NCBI GenBank assembly: GCA_019314105.1
Contig: JAFCZY010000027.1
Coordinates: forward strand, 1-12,310
Source: Deltaproteobacteria bacterium
GTDB taxonomy: Bacteria > Desulfobacterota > Desulfobacteria > Desulfobacterales > Desulfobacteraceae
Length of the DNA stretch: 12,310 nucleotides
Reading direction: 5' to 3'
Part shown: piece after piece, positions 1 to 6,572 of the stretch
Layout: each line of letters starts with the position of its first letter
Numbering within the stretch: position 1 is the first letter of the stretch
The notes under the pieces: generated by a model
What the model was told of the DNA's origin: nothing
Seen by the model: the letters and a program-made list of their open reading frames with translations, nothing else
Database searches by the model: none
Made by a program: the position numbers and the translations under genes

Positions 1-86
1 CCTGCAATGGGAGCAATCTCTTTTTGGGCAAACTTTCTAACTTCCTTACGGATCATTTCCTGCTCTTTGGTAAGGTCAAAATCCAC
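1..86 (-). CDS. Acyl-CoA dehydrogenase, N-terminal fragment (runs off the left edge)
   Basis: On the reverse strand a GTG codon at 86-84 follows a strong AGGAGG (98-93) by 6 nt. It opens a frame reading VDFDLTKEQEMIRKEVRKFA and on through QKEIAPIA to the window edge. This is the typical first helix of the acyl-CoA dehydrogenase N-terminal domain (an F-x-L-T-x-E-Q start followed by a charged helix ending in A-P-I-A). Only about 28 residues are present, so catalytic base and substrate class cannot be read. Family members are FAD enzymes that make the 2,3-double bond of acyl-CoA and pass electrons to electron-transfer flavoprotein. The gene is divergent from the TetR gene and has a consensus promoter and operator in front of it. 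With IcmF, thiolase and hydroxyacyl-CoA dehydrogenase nearby, a short-chain (butyryl-CoA or isobutyryl-CoA) dehydrogenase is a reasonable inference. Confidence 0.8.
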   Translation of the reverse strand, partial: MDFDLTKEQEMIRKEVRKFAQKEIAPIA

Positions 87-125
87 CCTGCGCCTCCTTA
101 TATTATGAGTTATTTCTTTGTTTTA

Positions 126-147
126 TTTATGGTTTTTCAGCCATAAA
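126..147 (-). other. Small hairpin in the leader of the acyl-CoA dehydrogenase mRNA
   Basis: A perfect 7-bp inverted repeat (TTTATGG at 126-132, CCATAAA at 141-147) encloses an 8-nt loop. It lies in the roughly 107-nt leader expected if transcription starts near 193. No T-run follows on either strand, so it is not a terminator. It may be a leader stem-loop affecting mRNA stability or simply chance in AT-rich DNA. Confidence 0.3.
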
Positions 148-170
148 AAGCGCTTGATAATTTAAGAAAC

Positions 171-187
171 TGATCGAGCGCTCAGTC
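171..187 (-). promoter_or_regulatory. Operator 1 for a TetR-family repressor
   Basis: Read on the reverse strand this 17-mer is GACTGAGCGCTCGATCA. It differs at a single base from the 17-mer at 339-355 read on the forward strand. Its core is an inverted repeat TGAGCG-CT-CGATCA, near-symmetric as expected for a TetR dimer. It starts about 12 nt downstream of the -10 box of the leftward promoter, so a bound repressor would cover the start of transcription or block early elongation. The TetR gene next door is the obvious candidate ligand. Binding is inferred, not shown. Confidence 0.75.
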
Positions 188-199
188 TATTTTCAAAAT

Positions 200-227
200 A
201 TTATATTTAAAGAGATTAATTTGTCAA
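200..227 (-). promoter_or_regulatory. Consensus sigma70-type promoter for the acyl-CoA dehydrogenase gene
   Basis: On the reverse strand TTGACA (227-222) and TATAAT (205-200) are both exact consensus hexamers, separated by 16 nt of AT-rich DNA. The predicted start is near 193, giving a leader of about 107 nt to the GTG at 86. Operator 1 follows immediately. A consensus promoter checked by an operator is the usual design for a gene that is strongly expressed only when the repressor is released. Confidence 0.75.
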
Positions 228-302
228 ATGTTTTTTAAAGGTTTTGTTTTTACCTTTGAAGGATAAAAGATAAAAATTCAAAGAAAGGCTTCAGATAATT
301 TC

Positions 303-332
303 TTGACAAAAATTGGAAGAAATGCGACAAAA
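303..332 (+). promoter_or_regulatory. Possible weak promoter for the TetR gene
   Basis: A perfect TTGACA lies at 303-308. At 17-18 nt spacing only a poor -10 (around 326-332, GACAAA or ACAAAA) is present. The -35 box sits 31 nt before operator 2, much like the 35 nt between the leftward -35 box and operator 1, and this parallel layout is the main reason to list it. If correct, the regulator has a weak, autorepressed promoter. Confidence 0.35.
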
Positions 333-338
333 ACATAT

Positions 339-355
339 GACTGAGCGCTCGCTCA
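339..355 (+). promoter_or_regulatory. Operator 2 for a TetR-family repressor
   Basis: The 17-mer GACTGAGCGCTCGCTCA contains the perfect inverted repeat TGAGCG-CT-CGCTCA (342-355). It matches operator 1 (on the other strand) at 16 of 17 positions. It lies between the promoter-like TTGACA and the TTG start codon of the TetR gene at 400, a position suited to autorepression. I saw no third copy in front of icmF or elsewhere in the window. Confidence 0.75.
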
Positions 356-399
356 AGTCTTTTTATTGATAGCGGTATTGAAGGGAAAGGAGAAAACTT

Positions 400-1059
400 T
401 TGGGAAGAGTTAAAAAATTTAAGCTTCCAGCAACTGATGGTGAAGTTCCCACACAAATAAAAAATCCTGAGCTGGTCAGAAAAAGAAGACGTCAGATTGT
501 CGATTCAACGGTTAATCTTTTTATTGAACATGGATATCACAAGACCACAACACGGATGATTGCCAAGGCTGCCAATTTTTCCATTGGCTCTTTGTATGAA
601 TATGTCAGTTCTAAAGAGGACCTTCTTTATCTGGTGTGTAAAACCATTCATGAAGAGGTTTGGGATGCTGTTGAAAATGCGTTATCGGGTACAGATAAAG
701 AAAAAGAGAGATTGGCCCGGGTGATTCGTCATTATTTTTATGTGTGTGATAAGATGGGGGATCATATTCTGATGATGTACCAGGTAACTCAATTTTTGCC
801 GGAAAAATGGAAAGTCAGAGTCCTGGTGAATGAGTTGAATATAACAGATATTTTTATCAATGCACTTTCTTCTCTCTCCGGGAAAAATAATTTTCCAAAC
901 CTGGATGACAAAATATTGAATCTTGTGGGTCACAATATATCGGTACTGGGCCAGATGTGGGCCTTTCGGCGCTGGCATGTGCAACGGAATTTTACCATTG
1001 AGGAATACATTAAAATTCAAACTGACTTCATTCTTGGACTTATATTTTTGCAAAAATAA
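400..1059 (+). CDS. TetR/AcrR-family transcriptional repressor
   Basis: This is a 219-residue protein of typical TetR length. After a basic N-terminal extension of about 25 residues, the DNA-binding three-helix domain spans roughly residues 28-75. The recognition-helix region reads TTTRMIAKAANFSIGSLYEY, followed by VSSKEDLL, which is the TetR signature. The C-terminal ligand and dimer domain is not recognisable to a ligand class. The start is a TTG at 400, chosen because AAAGGAG (386-392) lies 7 nt upstream and no better start keeps the full domain. The divergent acyl-CoA dehydrogenase, the downstream mutase and beta-oxidation genes and the paired operators point to a repressor of short or branched-chain acyl-CoA degradation, probably released by an acyl-CoA. 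That effector is inference. Confidence 0.9.
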   Translation: MGRVKKFKLPATDGEVPTQIKNPELVRKRRRQIVDSTVNLFIEHGYHKTTTRMIAKAANFSIGSLYEYVSSKEDLLYLVCKTIHEEVWDAVENALSGTDKEKERLARVIRHYFYVCDKMGDHILMMYQVTQFLPEKWKVRVLVNELNITDIFINALSSLSGKNNFPNLDDKILNLVGHNISVLGQMWAFRRWHVQRNFTIEEYIKIQTDFILGLIFLQK

Positions 1060-1068
1060 TTTTTTTTT
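1043..1068 (+). terminator. Weak terminator-like palindrome at the end of the TetR gene
   Basis: A 16-nt perfect palindrome (TATTTTTGCAAAAATA, 1043-1058) overlaps the TetR stop codon and is followed by a run of eight T (1061-1068). The possible stem is only about 6 AT pairs with a TGCA loop, so termination would be weak at best. icmF may therefore be partly cotranscribed with the regulator. Confidence 0.3.
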
Positions 1069-1069
1069 C

Positions 1070-1089
1070 ATTTATTTATTTATTTATTT
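1070..1089. repeat. Five perfect tandem copies of ATTT
   Basis: ATTT is repeated five times without error directly after an eight-T run, in the 101-nt gap between the TetR gene and the icmF start. Such tetranucleotide tracts can change length by slippage. Here it lies about 70 nt before the icmF ribosome binding site, so a length change could alter promoter or leader geometry, but nothing in the sequence shows that it does. The rest of the gap holds no operator copy and no convincing promoter. Confidence 0.6.
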
Positions 1090-1160
1090 GTGTCAGTTAA
1101 ATCATAGCGCATAAACTTTGTTTAGTTTAATCAAACTCCCGAACGTTTTTAAAAGGAGAA

Positions 1161-1253
1161 ATGGTGAGTATGGAAACCCAAATCTACAAACCCAGGTATT
1201 CAGTCAAAATCGTTACCGCCACATCACTTTTTGACGGTCATGAGCAGAAGTGA
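1161..1253 (+). pseudogene. icmF: Detached N-terminal piece of icmF (B12-ligand strand), ends at a premature stop
   Basis: AAAAGGAG (1151-1158) precedes three in-frame starts: ATG 1161, GTG 1164 and ATG 1170. The last two have better spacing. The frame ends YSVKIVTATSLFDGHEQK and then TGA (1251-1253). The segment V-T-A-x-S-L-F-D-G-H-E is the first strand and DxH cobalamin-ligand motif that opens every IcmF protein I know, with the histidine at 1239-1241 being the lower axial ligand. In the family about 14 further residues (the first helix) lead to A-E-V-I-H-L-G-H-N-R-S. Here that last motif appears at once but in another frame. The piece is thus the true beginning of icmF, cut off from the rest by an apparent out-of-frame deletion. 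The stop overlaps the GTG at 1250 (GTGA), so coupled restart of translation is possible. Confidence 0.75.
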
Positions 1254-4200
1254 TTCATATCGGTCATAACCGGTCTGCAAAAGAAGTCGTGGATGCCGCG
1301 ATAGAAGAAGATGCACAGGGTATTGCCGTATCCAGTTACCAGGGCGGACATGTTGAATATTTTAAGTACATGGTGGATCTCTTAAAAGAAAGAAGTGGTT
1401 CACATATTAAGATTTTTGGCGGCGGCGGCGGCGTTATTATTCCTTCGGAAATGGATGAACTGCATGCCTATGGCGTGACACGGATTTATTCTCCTGAAGA
1501 TGGAGCAAAAATAGGACTTCAGGGAATGATCAATGATATGATGCGGTCTATGGATGCCCCTTCGGTTGATTATGATCATCTTGATTATGAGAGTCTGGAT
1601 ATTGATAATAAATATGTGACAGCAAATTTTATTTCTGCGGTTCAGGAGGCTAAGGCGAACAATCAGGAGGAATTTGAAAAAATTATTTCAAAGATTTCCA
1701 AAGTTGCAGACCAAAAGAATGTTTCCATCATTGGATTAACCGGAACCGGCGGTGCAGGCAAGTCGTCTTTGACAGATGAATTGATTATCAGGATTTTGCA
1801 CGATCTTAAAGATGTCAATGTTGCCATTATTTCCTGCGATCCGTCCAGACGGAAAACAGGCGGTGCCCTTCTGGGTGACAGGATCAGGATGAATGCCATA
1901 GACACAGATCGTGTCTATATGCGGTCTCTTGCAACCAGACGATCCCAGACAGAGCTTCCCGAGGCGTTGCCGGATGCCATTAATGTGGTGAAGGCGGCGG
2001 GGTATGATATTGTTTTGGTCGAAACTGCCGGTATTGGCCAGGGGGATTCAAGAGTAGTCGATCTGGTGGATATGTCCATCTATGTCATGACAGCAGAATT
2101 TGGCGCTCCCTCCCAGTTAGAAAAAATAGACATGCTGGATTATGCCGATATTGTTGTGGTGAACAAGTATGAGAAAAGGGGCAGTGAAGATGCATTAAGG
2201 GATGTGCGGAAACAGGTCCAGAGAAATCGAAAGGCCTGGAATATGGATCCAAAAGATCTGCCGGTATATGGTACCATCGCATCCAAGTTTAATGATGATG
2301 GCATTACCGCTTTTTATCATGGCCTTCTGGATCTTATTGCAGAAAAGAAAAATATTAAATATGAATCCGGCATTCCAAGATCAGACAAAAAAGAATCCTC
2401 TTCAAAAACCATTATTATTCCGGGAGAGAGAACCCGATACCTTGCCGAGATTGCCGATACGGTAAGAGAATACCACAAAACAACCGAAGAACAGTCTGAA
2501 GCCGTACGAAACCGGTGGCATTTGATTGAGGCGTCAAAAACCATGGAAAATATGAGTCTTGATCAACTTCCGGATGTTCTGGGAAAATTTAAGGAGGCAG
2601 TTGCAGATGCTCAGTCCTTCGTAGAAAAAGAGACCGATAAGATCATCAATGAATTCAAAATCTGCAAAGAGATGTATAAGAAGAATGAACTGGTGTATCA
2701 TGTTCGGGGGAATGAATTCAGGGTGCCGTTATACAGCGAATCACTCTCTCATTCCAAAATCCCAAAAATTTCTCTGCCACAGTTCAAAGATCCGGGTGAG
2801 CAGTATAAGTGGATGAGAAAAGAAAACTTTGCAGGAAATTTTCCCTATACAGCAGGGGTATTCCCTTTAAAACGGGCAGATGAAGATCCCACCAGGATGT
2901 TTGCAGGAGAAGGTGGGCCTGAGGATACCAACCAGCGGTTTAAATTGCTTTCCGGCTCCTATCCTGCCAAGAGATTGTCCACGGCATTTGATTCGGTTAC
3001 CCTTTATGGGTTTGACCCGGATACCCGCCCGGATATATATGGTAAGATTGGAACATCCGGTGTGAGTATCTGTACCCTGAATGACGTTAAAGTACTGTAT
3101 GGCGGGTTTGATCTGTGTGCTCCCAATACGTCGGTCTCCATGACCATCAACGGCCCGGCTCCCATGATGCTGGCCATGTTTATTAATACGGCCATTACCC
3201 AGCAGATAGACAAGTTTAAAGAGGAAAAGGGTCGGGAGCCTTCTGAAGACGAGGCTGCAGAGATCAGGCAATTTGCCTTGTCCAATGCAAGAGGAACGAT
3301 TCAGGCAGATATTTTAAAGGAAGATCAGGGACAAAATACCTGTATTTTTTCCATTGAATTTGCCTTGAGAATGATGGGAGATATTCAGCAATACTTTATT
3401 GATCATCAGGTAAGAAATTTTTATTCGGTTTCCATTTCAGGCTATCATATCGCAGAGGCCGGGGCTAACCCCATCACCCAGCTTGCATTAACGCTGGCAA
3501 ATGGATTTACTTATGTGGAATATTATCTTTCCCGGGGGATGGATATCAATTCTTTTGCCCCCTCCCTTTCTTTTTTCTTCTCCAATGGGATGGACCCGGA
3601 ATATACGGTGATTGGAAGAGTTGCCAGAAGAATCTGGGCCGTGGCCATGAAATATAAATATAATGCCGATGAAAAATCCCAGAAGCTGAAATACCATATT
3701 CAGACGTCAGGTCGATCGCTGCACAGTCAGGATATCCAGTTCAATGATATTCGGACGACCCTTCAAGGGTTGTGCGCTATTTATGATAATTGCAACAGCC
3801 TTCATACGAATGCATTTGATGAAGCCATTACCACACCGTCTGCAGAATCGGTAAGGCGTGCCCTTGCTATTCAGTTGATTGTCAACCGAGAGTGGGGATT
3901 GACCAAGAATGAGAATCCGTTGCAGGGAAGTTTTATCGTGGATGAGCTCACGAATCTTGTGGAGGAGGCAGTCCTCATTGAATTTGAAAGAATTACGGAA
4001 AGAGGCGGTGTGCTAGGTGCCATGGAAACCGGATATCAGAGAGGCAAGATCCAGGAAGAGTCCATGTATTATGAATATTTGAAACATTCCGGCAAATACC
4101 CTCTGATCGGTGTGAATACTTTTCAGGATCCGGATGCTGATTATGCGGATATGGCAAATCATCTTGAACTTGCAAGATCGACGGATGATCAGAAGGATGC

Positions 4201-4396
4201 CCAGCTTGATAGGTTGAATACCTTTAAAGAAAGTCATCAGGATAAGTCTGAAGCTGCACTTGAAAAATTGAAACAGACTGCGCTGAGTGGTGAAAATATG
4301 TTTGAAACATTAATGGAGACTGTCAAGGTTTGTAGTCTGGGAACGATCACTCAGTCGTTGTATGAGGTAGGCGGGAAATACAGAAGGAATATGTAA
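1250..4396 (+). CDS. icmF: Isobutyryl-CoA mutase fused (IcmF), lacking its first B12-domain strand and helix in this frame
   Basis: This adenosylcobalamin enzyme interconverts isobutyryl-CoA and n-butyryl-CoA and carries its own G-protein chaperone. Domains in this 1048-residue frame are: the remaining B12 domain (1-100, with HIGHNRS and FGGGGGVI), a MeaB-like GTPase (about 155-370, P-loop GTGGAGKS at 165-172, ETAGIGQ at 258-264, base-specificity loop NKYE at 305-308), a linker, and the mutase barrel (about 515-1048). F551 and Q695 occupy the positions where methylmalonyl-CoA mutase has its carboxylate-binding Tyr and Arg. This pair marks butyryl/isobutyryl-CoA specificity. H733 (SGYHIAEAG) is the conserved active-site histidine. 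GTG 1250 is used because a TGA in this frame lies at 1241-1243. The start is not a natural N terminus, since the cobalt-ligand histidine lies upstream in another frame. Full family length would be about 1090. The gene leads the catabolic operon, 28 nt before the thiolase. Confidence 0.9.
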   Translation: MIHIGHNRSAKEVVDAAIEEDAQGIAVSSYQGGHVEYFKYMVDLLKERSGSHIKIFGGGGGVIIPSEMDELHAYGVTRIYSPEDGAKIGLQGMINDMMRSMDAPSVDYDHLDYESLDIDNKYVTANFISAVQEAKANNQEEFEKIISKISKVADQKNVSIIGLTGTGGAGKSSLTDELIIRILHDLKDVNVAIISCDPSRRKTGGALLGDRIRMNAIDTDRVYMRSLATRRSQTELPEALPDAINVVKAAGYDIVLVETAGIGQGDSRVVDLVDMSIYVMTAEFGAPSQLEKIDMLDYADIVVVNKYEKRGSEDALRDVRKQVQRNRKAWNMDPKDLPVYGTIASKFNDDGITAFYHGLLDLIAEKKNIKYESGIPRSDKKESSSKTIIIPGERTRYLAEIADTVREYHKTTEEQSEAVRNRWHLIEASKTMENMSLDQLPDVLGKFKEAVADAQSFVEKETDKIINEFKICKEMYKKNELVYHVRGNEFRVPLYSESLSHSKIPKISLPQFKDPGEQYKWMRKENFAGNFPYTAGVFPLKRADEDPTRMFAGEGGPEDTNQRFKLLSGSYPAKRLSTAFDSVTLYGFDPDTRPDIYGKIGTSGVSICTLNDVKVLYGGFDLCAPNTSVSMTINGPAPMMLAMFINTAITQQIDKFKEEKGREPSEDEAAEIRQFALSNARGTIQADILKEDQGQNTCIFSIEFALRMMGDIQQYFIDHQVRNFYSVSISGYHIAEAGANPITQLALTLANGFTYVEYYLSRGMDINSFAPSLSFFFSNGMDPEYTVIGRVARRIWAVAMKYKYNADEKSQKLKYHIQTSGRSLHSQDIQFNDIRTTLQGLCAIYDNCNSLHTNAFDEAITTPSAESVRRALAIQLIVNREWGLTKNENPLQGSFIVDELTNLVEEAVLIEFERITERGGVLGAMETGYQRGKIQEESMYYEYLKHSGKYPLIGVNTFQDPDADYADMANHLELARSTDDQKDAQLDRLNTFKESHQDKSEAALEKLKQTALSGENMFETLMETVKVCSLGTITQSLYEVGGKYRRNM

Positions 4397-4424
4397 AAAA
4401 ATAATTTTAAGGAGTGTTATCCAT

Positions 4425-5600
4425 ATGAACAAAGCAGTCATTGTCAGTGCAACACGAACCCCTTTAGGTAATTTTGGCGGAACCTTAAGCAAAATCGGTG
4501 CAACAGACCTTGGGGCGCATGTGATAAGAGAAGCCATTACAAGGGCGGGTATTGAGGATAAAGAGATCAATGAGTGTATCATGGGTATGGTCCTGCCCTG
4601 CGGGTATGGCCAGAACCCGGGAAAGCTTGCTGCGGTTAAAGCGGGGTTGCCCTGGGACGTTGAATCCATTACAGTGAATAAAGTCTGTGGATCATCATTG
4701 AAAGCGGTCATGCTGGCAGCCCAGGCCATTCAGTGCGGGGATGCTGATGTGGTGGTTGCAGGCGGTATGGAAAATATGAGCATGGCCCCCTATTATATGG
4801 ATAAGGCCAGATGGGGCCTTCGCATGGGGCCGGGTAAAATCGAAGATCATATGGTCCATGACGGTCTCTGGGATGTGATCAATGATTTTCATATGGGCAT
4901 GTCCAATGAGCTGAGTTCTGAAAAATGGGAAATCTCAAGAGAAGCTCAGGATAAATTTGCGGCCCAATCTTATATAAGAGCCAATGCAGCTATTGCCCAA
5001 GGCCGGTTTAAAGATGAAATCGTACCCGTGGAAATTCCTCAGAGAAAGGGTGATCCTAAGATTTTTGATACAGATGAATGCCCCAAAGAAACAAGCCTTG
5101 AATTCCTTTCAAAGATGAGACCCGTTTTTAAAAAAGATGGGGTGGGAACGGCCGGGAATGCATCCGTTATCAGTGATGGCGCTTCAGCCCTGGTTGTTAT
5201 GAGTGAAAAAAAAGCCAGGGAACTTGGGTGTACAATCATGGCTACCATTGGTGCCCAGGCCTCCTACGGTATTGATATGAAATATGTTTTAATGGCACCC
5301 ATTTATGCTATTCCCAAAGTATTGAAAAAAGAGGGTCTTACTATTTCAGATATTGATTTATTTGAAATCAATGAAGCTTTTGCCGGAAGCTCGACAGGTA
5401 TTAACAGAGTGTTGGAACTGGATCCTGAAAAAGTAAATGTGAATGGCGGCAGTGTCGCTCTGGGTCATCCTATCGGCGCATCCGGTGCTAGGGTATTGAC
5501 CACCTTATTGCATGAAATGGAAAAAAGAGATATAAACAAAGGCCTTGCGTCTCTTTGCCTGGGTGGCGGAGAAGCTGTTGCGCTTGTCGTTAATAGATAA
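4425..5600 (+). CDS. Acetyl-CoA acetyltransferase (thiolase II type)
   Basis: This 391-residue thiolase has the usual family length. The nucleophilic Cys88 lies in NKVCGSSLKA, the NEAFA motif at 316-320, His348 in GGSVALGHPIGASG and the general-acid Cys378 in SLCLGGGEA, so the active site is complete. It cleaves acetoacetyl-CoA (or a short 3-ketoacyl-CoA) with CoA to acetyl-CoA in the cytoplasm. The residues seen do not allow separation of acetoacetyl-CoA thiolase from a broader 3-ketoacyl-CoA thiolase, but the company of IcmF and a 3-hydroxybutyryl-CoA-type dehydrogenase favours the C4 substrate. AAGGAG (4409-4414) lies 10 nt before the ATG. It is 28 nt downstream of icmF and 42 nt upstream of the dehydrogenase, in one apparent operon. 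Confidence 0.93.
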   Translation: MNKAVIVSATRTPLGNFGGTLSKIGATDLGAHVIREAITRAGIEDKEINECIMGMVLPCGYGQNPGKLAAVKAGLPWDVESITVNKVCGSSLKAVMLAAQAIQCGDADVVVAGGMENMSMAPYYMDKARWGLRMGPGKIEDHMVHDGLWDVINDFHMGMSNELSSEKWEISREAQDKFAAQSYIRANAAIAQGRFKDEIVPVEIPQRKGDPKIFDTDECPKETSLEFLSKMRPVFKKDGVGTAGNASVISDGASALVVMSEKKARELGCTIMATIGAQASYGIDMKYVLMAPIYAIPKVLKKEGLTISDIDLFEINEAFAGSSTGINRVLELDPEKVNVNGGSVALGHPIGASGARVLTTLLHEMEKRDINKGLASLCLGGGEAVALVVNR

Positions 5601-5605
5601 AACGG

Positions 5606-5627
5606 GGGGACAGGCTTGCCTGACCCC
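5606..5627 (+). repeat. GC-rich REP-like hairpin between thiolase and dehydrogenase genes
   Basis: GGGG (5606-5609) pairs with CCCC (5624-5627) and CAGG (5611-5614) with CCTG (5619-5622), with one A-A mismatch and a CTTG loop. It is the most GC-rich short stretch in this AT-leaning operon. No T-run follows, and the AAGGAGG of the next gene starts 5 nt later, so it is not a terminator. Its GGGG-ACAGG...CCTG-A-CCCC shape resembles repetitive extragenic palindromes that bacteria scatter between genes. Only a genome-wide search would tell. Confidence 0.5.
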
Positions 5628-5642
5628 ATTCAAGGAGGAATA

Positions 5643-6494
5643 ATGGAAGTAAAGAAATTTGGTGTTATCGGGTCCGGTCAGATGGGCAATGGTATTGCAC
5701 AGGTTGTGGCCGCAAGCGGCCTTGAAGTCGTCATGAGTGATATTAAAGAAGAATTTTGTAAAAATGGGATGGCAACGATTTCAAAAAACCTTGATCGGAT
5801 GGTAAAAAAGGAAAAAATATCCGAGGCGGATAAAGCCGCTATCCTTGGAAGAATTACTACGACTACTGATTTAAAGGATATGGGATCGGTTGATTTTGTT
5901 GTTGAAGCTGCCGTGGAAAGAGAAGATCTGAAATTTAAAATTTTTGAAGATCTGGATAAAATATGTCCGCCTGAAGTTATTTTGTCCACCAATACCTCTT
6001 CCATTCCCATTGGAAGAATAGCCGCCAGAACATCCCGTCCGGATAAAGTGATCGGTATGCATTTTATGAACCCGGTTCCTGTGATGAAACTGGTTGAAGT
6101 TATTAAAGGTCTGGCCACTTCAAGTGAGACATTTGATATCACATGGAAACTTTGCCAAGACTTTGGAAAAACCCCTGCAGAGGCCAATGATTTCCCCGGG
6201 TTTATTGCCAACAGGATATTGATGCCCATGATCAATGAAGCGGTTTTCTGCCTCTACCAGAGTGTGGGAAAACCCGAAGATATTGATACGGTTATGCGGC
6301 TGGGTGCCAACCATCCCATGGGTCCGCTGGCTCTGGCAGATCTCATAGGGCTGGATACCTGCCTTGCCATCATGGAGACATTGTATGACGGTTTCAAAGA
6401 TTCAAAATACAGGGCCTGCCCGCTTTTGAGAAAATATGTGGAAGCCGGCTGGCTTGGAAGAAAGACGGGTAAAGGGTTTTATGATTACAAATAA
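5643..6494 (+). CDS. hbd: 3-hydroxybutyryl-CoA dehydrogenase
   Basis: This 283-residue NAD(P)-dependent dehydrogenase oxidises 3-hydroxyacyl-CoA (probably 3-hydroxybutyryl-CoA) to the 3-keto compound. The Rossmann fingerprint GVIGSGQMG is at residues 7-15. The catalytic set known from the family is complete: Ser119 (STNTSS), His140 (GMHFMNP), Glu152 (LVEVIKG) and Asn190 (PGFIANR). The C-terminal helical domain carries NHPMGPLALADLIGLD and ends with the usual KTGKGFYDY. ATG 5643 was chosen because AAGGAGG (5632-5638) lies just before it and the protein then begins with the standard VKKFGVIG. The in-frame TTG at 5616 lies inside a hairpin and would add nine unrelated residues. Length and layout match the single-domain bacterial Hbd rather than the large fused FadB type. 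Confidence 0.93.
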   Translation: MEVKKFGVIGSGQMGNGIAQVVAASGLEVVMSDIKEEFCKNGMATISKNLDRMVKKEKISEADKAAILGRITTTTDLKDMGSVDFVVEAAVEREDLKFKIFEDLDKICPPEVILSTNTSSIPIGRIAARTSRPDKVIGMHFMNPVPVMKLVEVIKGLATSSETFDITWKLCQDFGKTPAEANDFPGFIANRILMPMINEAVFCLYQSVGKPEDIDTVMRLGANHPMGPLALADLIGLDTCLAIMETLYDGFKDSKYRACPLLRKYVEAGWLGRKTGKGFYDYK

Positions 6495-6518
6495 TTAATC
6501 GATAGTTATCCTTAAATT

Positions 6519-6572
6519 AAAGCTGCAGCAAGGCATAAATAAAAAAATCAATCGCTTTGCCGCAGCTTTTTT
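6519..6572 (+). terminator. Intrinsic terminator or attenuator after hbd
   Basis: The left arm AAAGCTGCAGCAAGGC (6519-6534) pairs with GCTTTGCCGCAGCTTT (6554-6569) over 16 positions, with one A-C mismatch and one G-T wobble. The loop is 19 nt and AT-rich, and the right arm runs into six T (6567-6572). This is a convincing rho-independent terminator for the icmF-thiolase-hbd transcript. The ribosome binding region of the next gene starts only about 10 nt later, leaving no room for a separate promoter downstream, so partial read-through probably feeds the M24 gene. Confidence 0.8.

Noticed and set aside
237..257. AAAGGT...ACCTTT inverted repeat in the divergent control region
   Set aside because: It is only six pairs with a T-rich loop, lies upstream of both promoters and resembles neither operator. 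It is probably chance.
1418..1432. Five tandem GGC triplets in icmF as a possible slippage repeat
   Set aside because: They encode the FGGGGGVI loop that is conserved in the B12 domain of IcmF, so protein function explains the repeat.
2864..2872. Leu540 in the run VFPL as a sign of pivalyl/isovaleryl-CoA mutase specificity
   Set aside because: Lining up with methylmalonyl-CoA mutase by eye places the specificity residues at F551 (TRMFAG) and Q695 (QGQNT), both of the butyryl/isobutyryl type. Leu540 lies outside that pair.
5616..5642. TTG 5616 as the start of hbd
   Set aside because: The codon is inside a hairpin loop, and the ATG at 5643 has AAGGAGG in front and begins the standard N terminus.
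5678..6235. Reverse-strand open frame of 185 codons opposite hbd
   Set aside because: It mirrors a clear dehydrogenase with full catalytic residues, and its translation is a hydrophobic and Ser-rich shadow with no recognisable motif.
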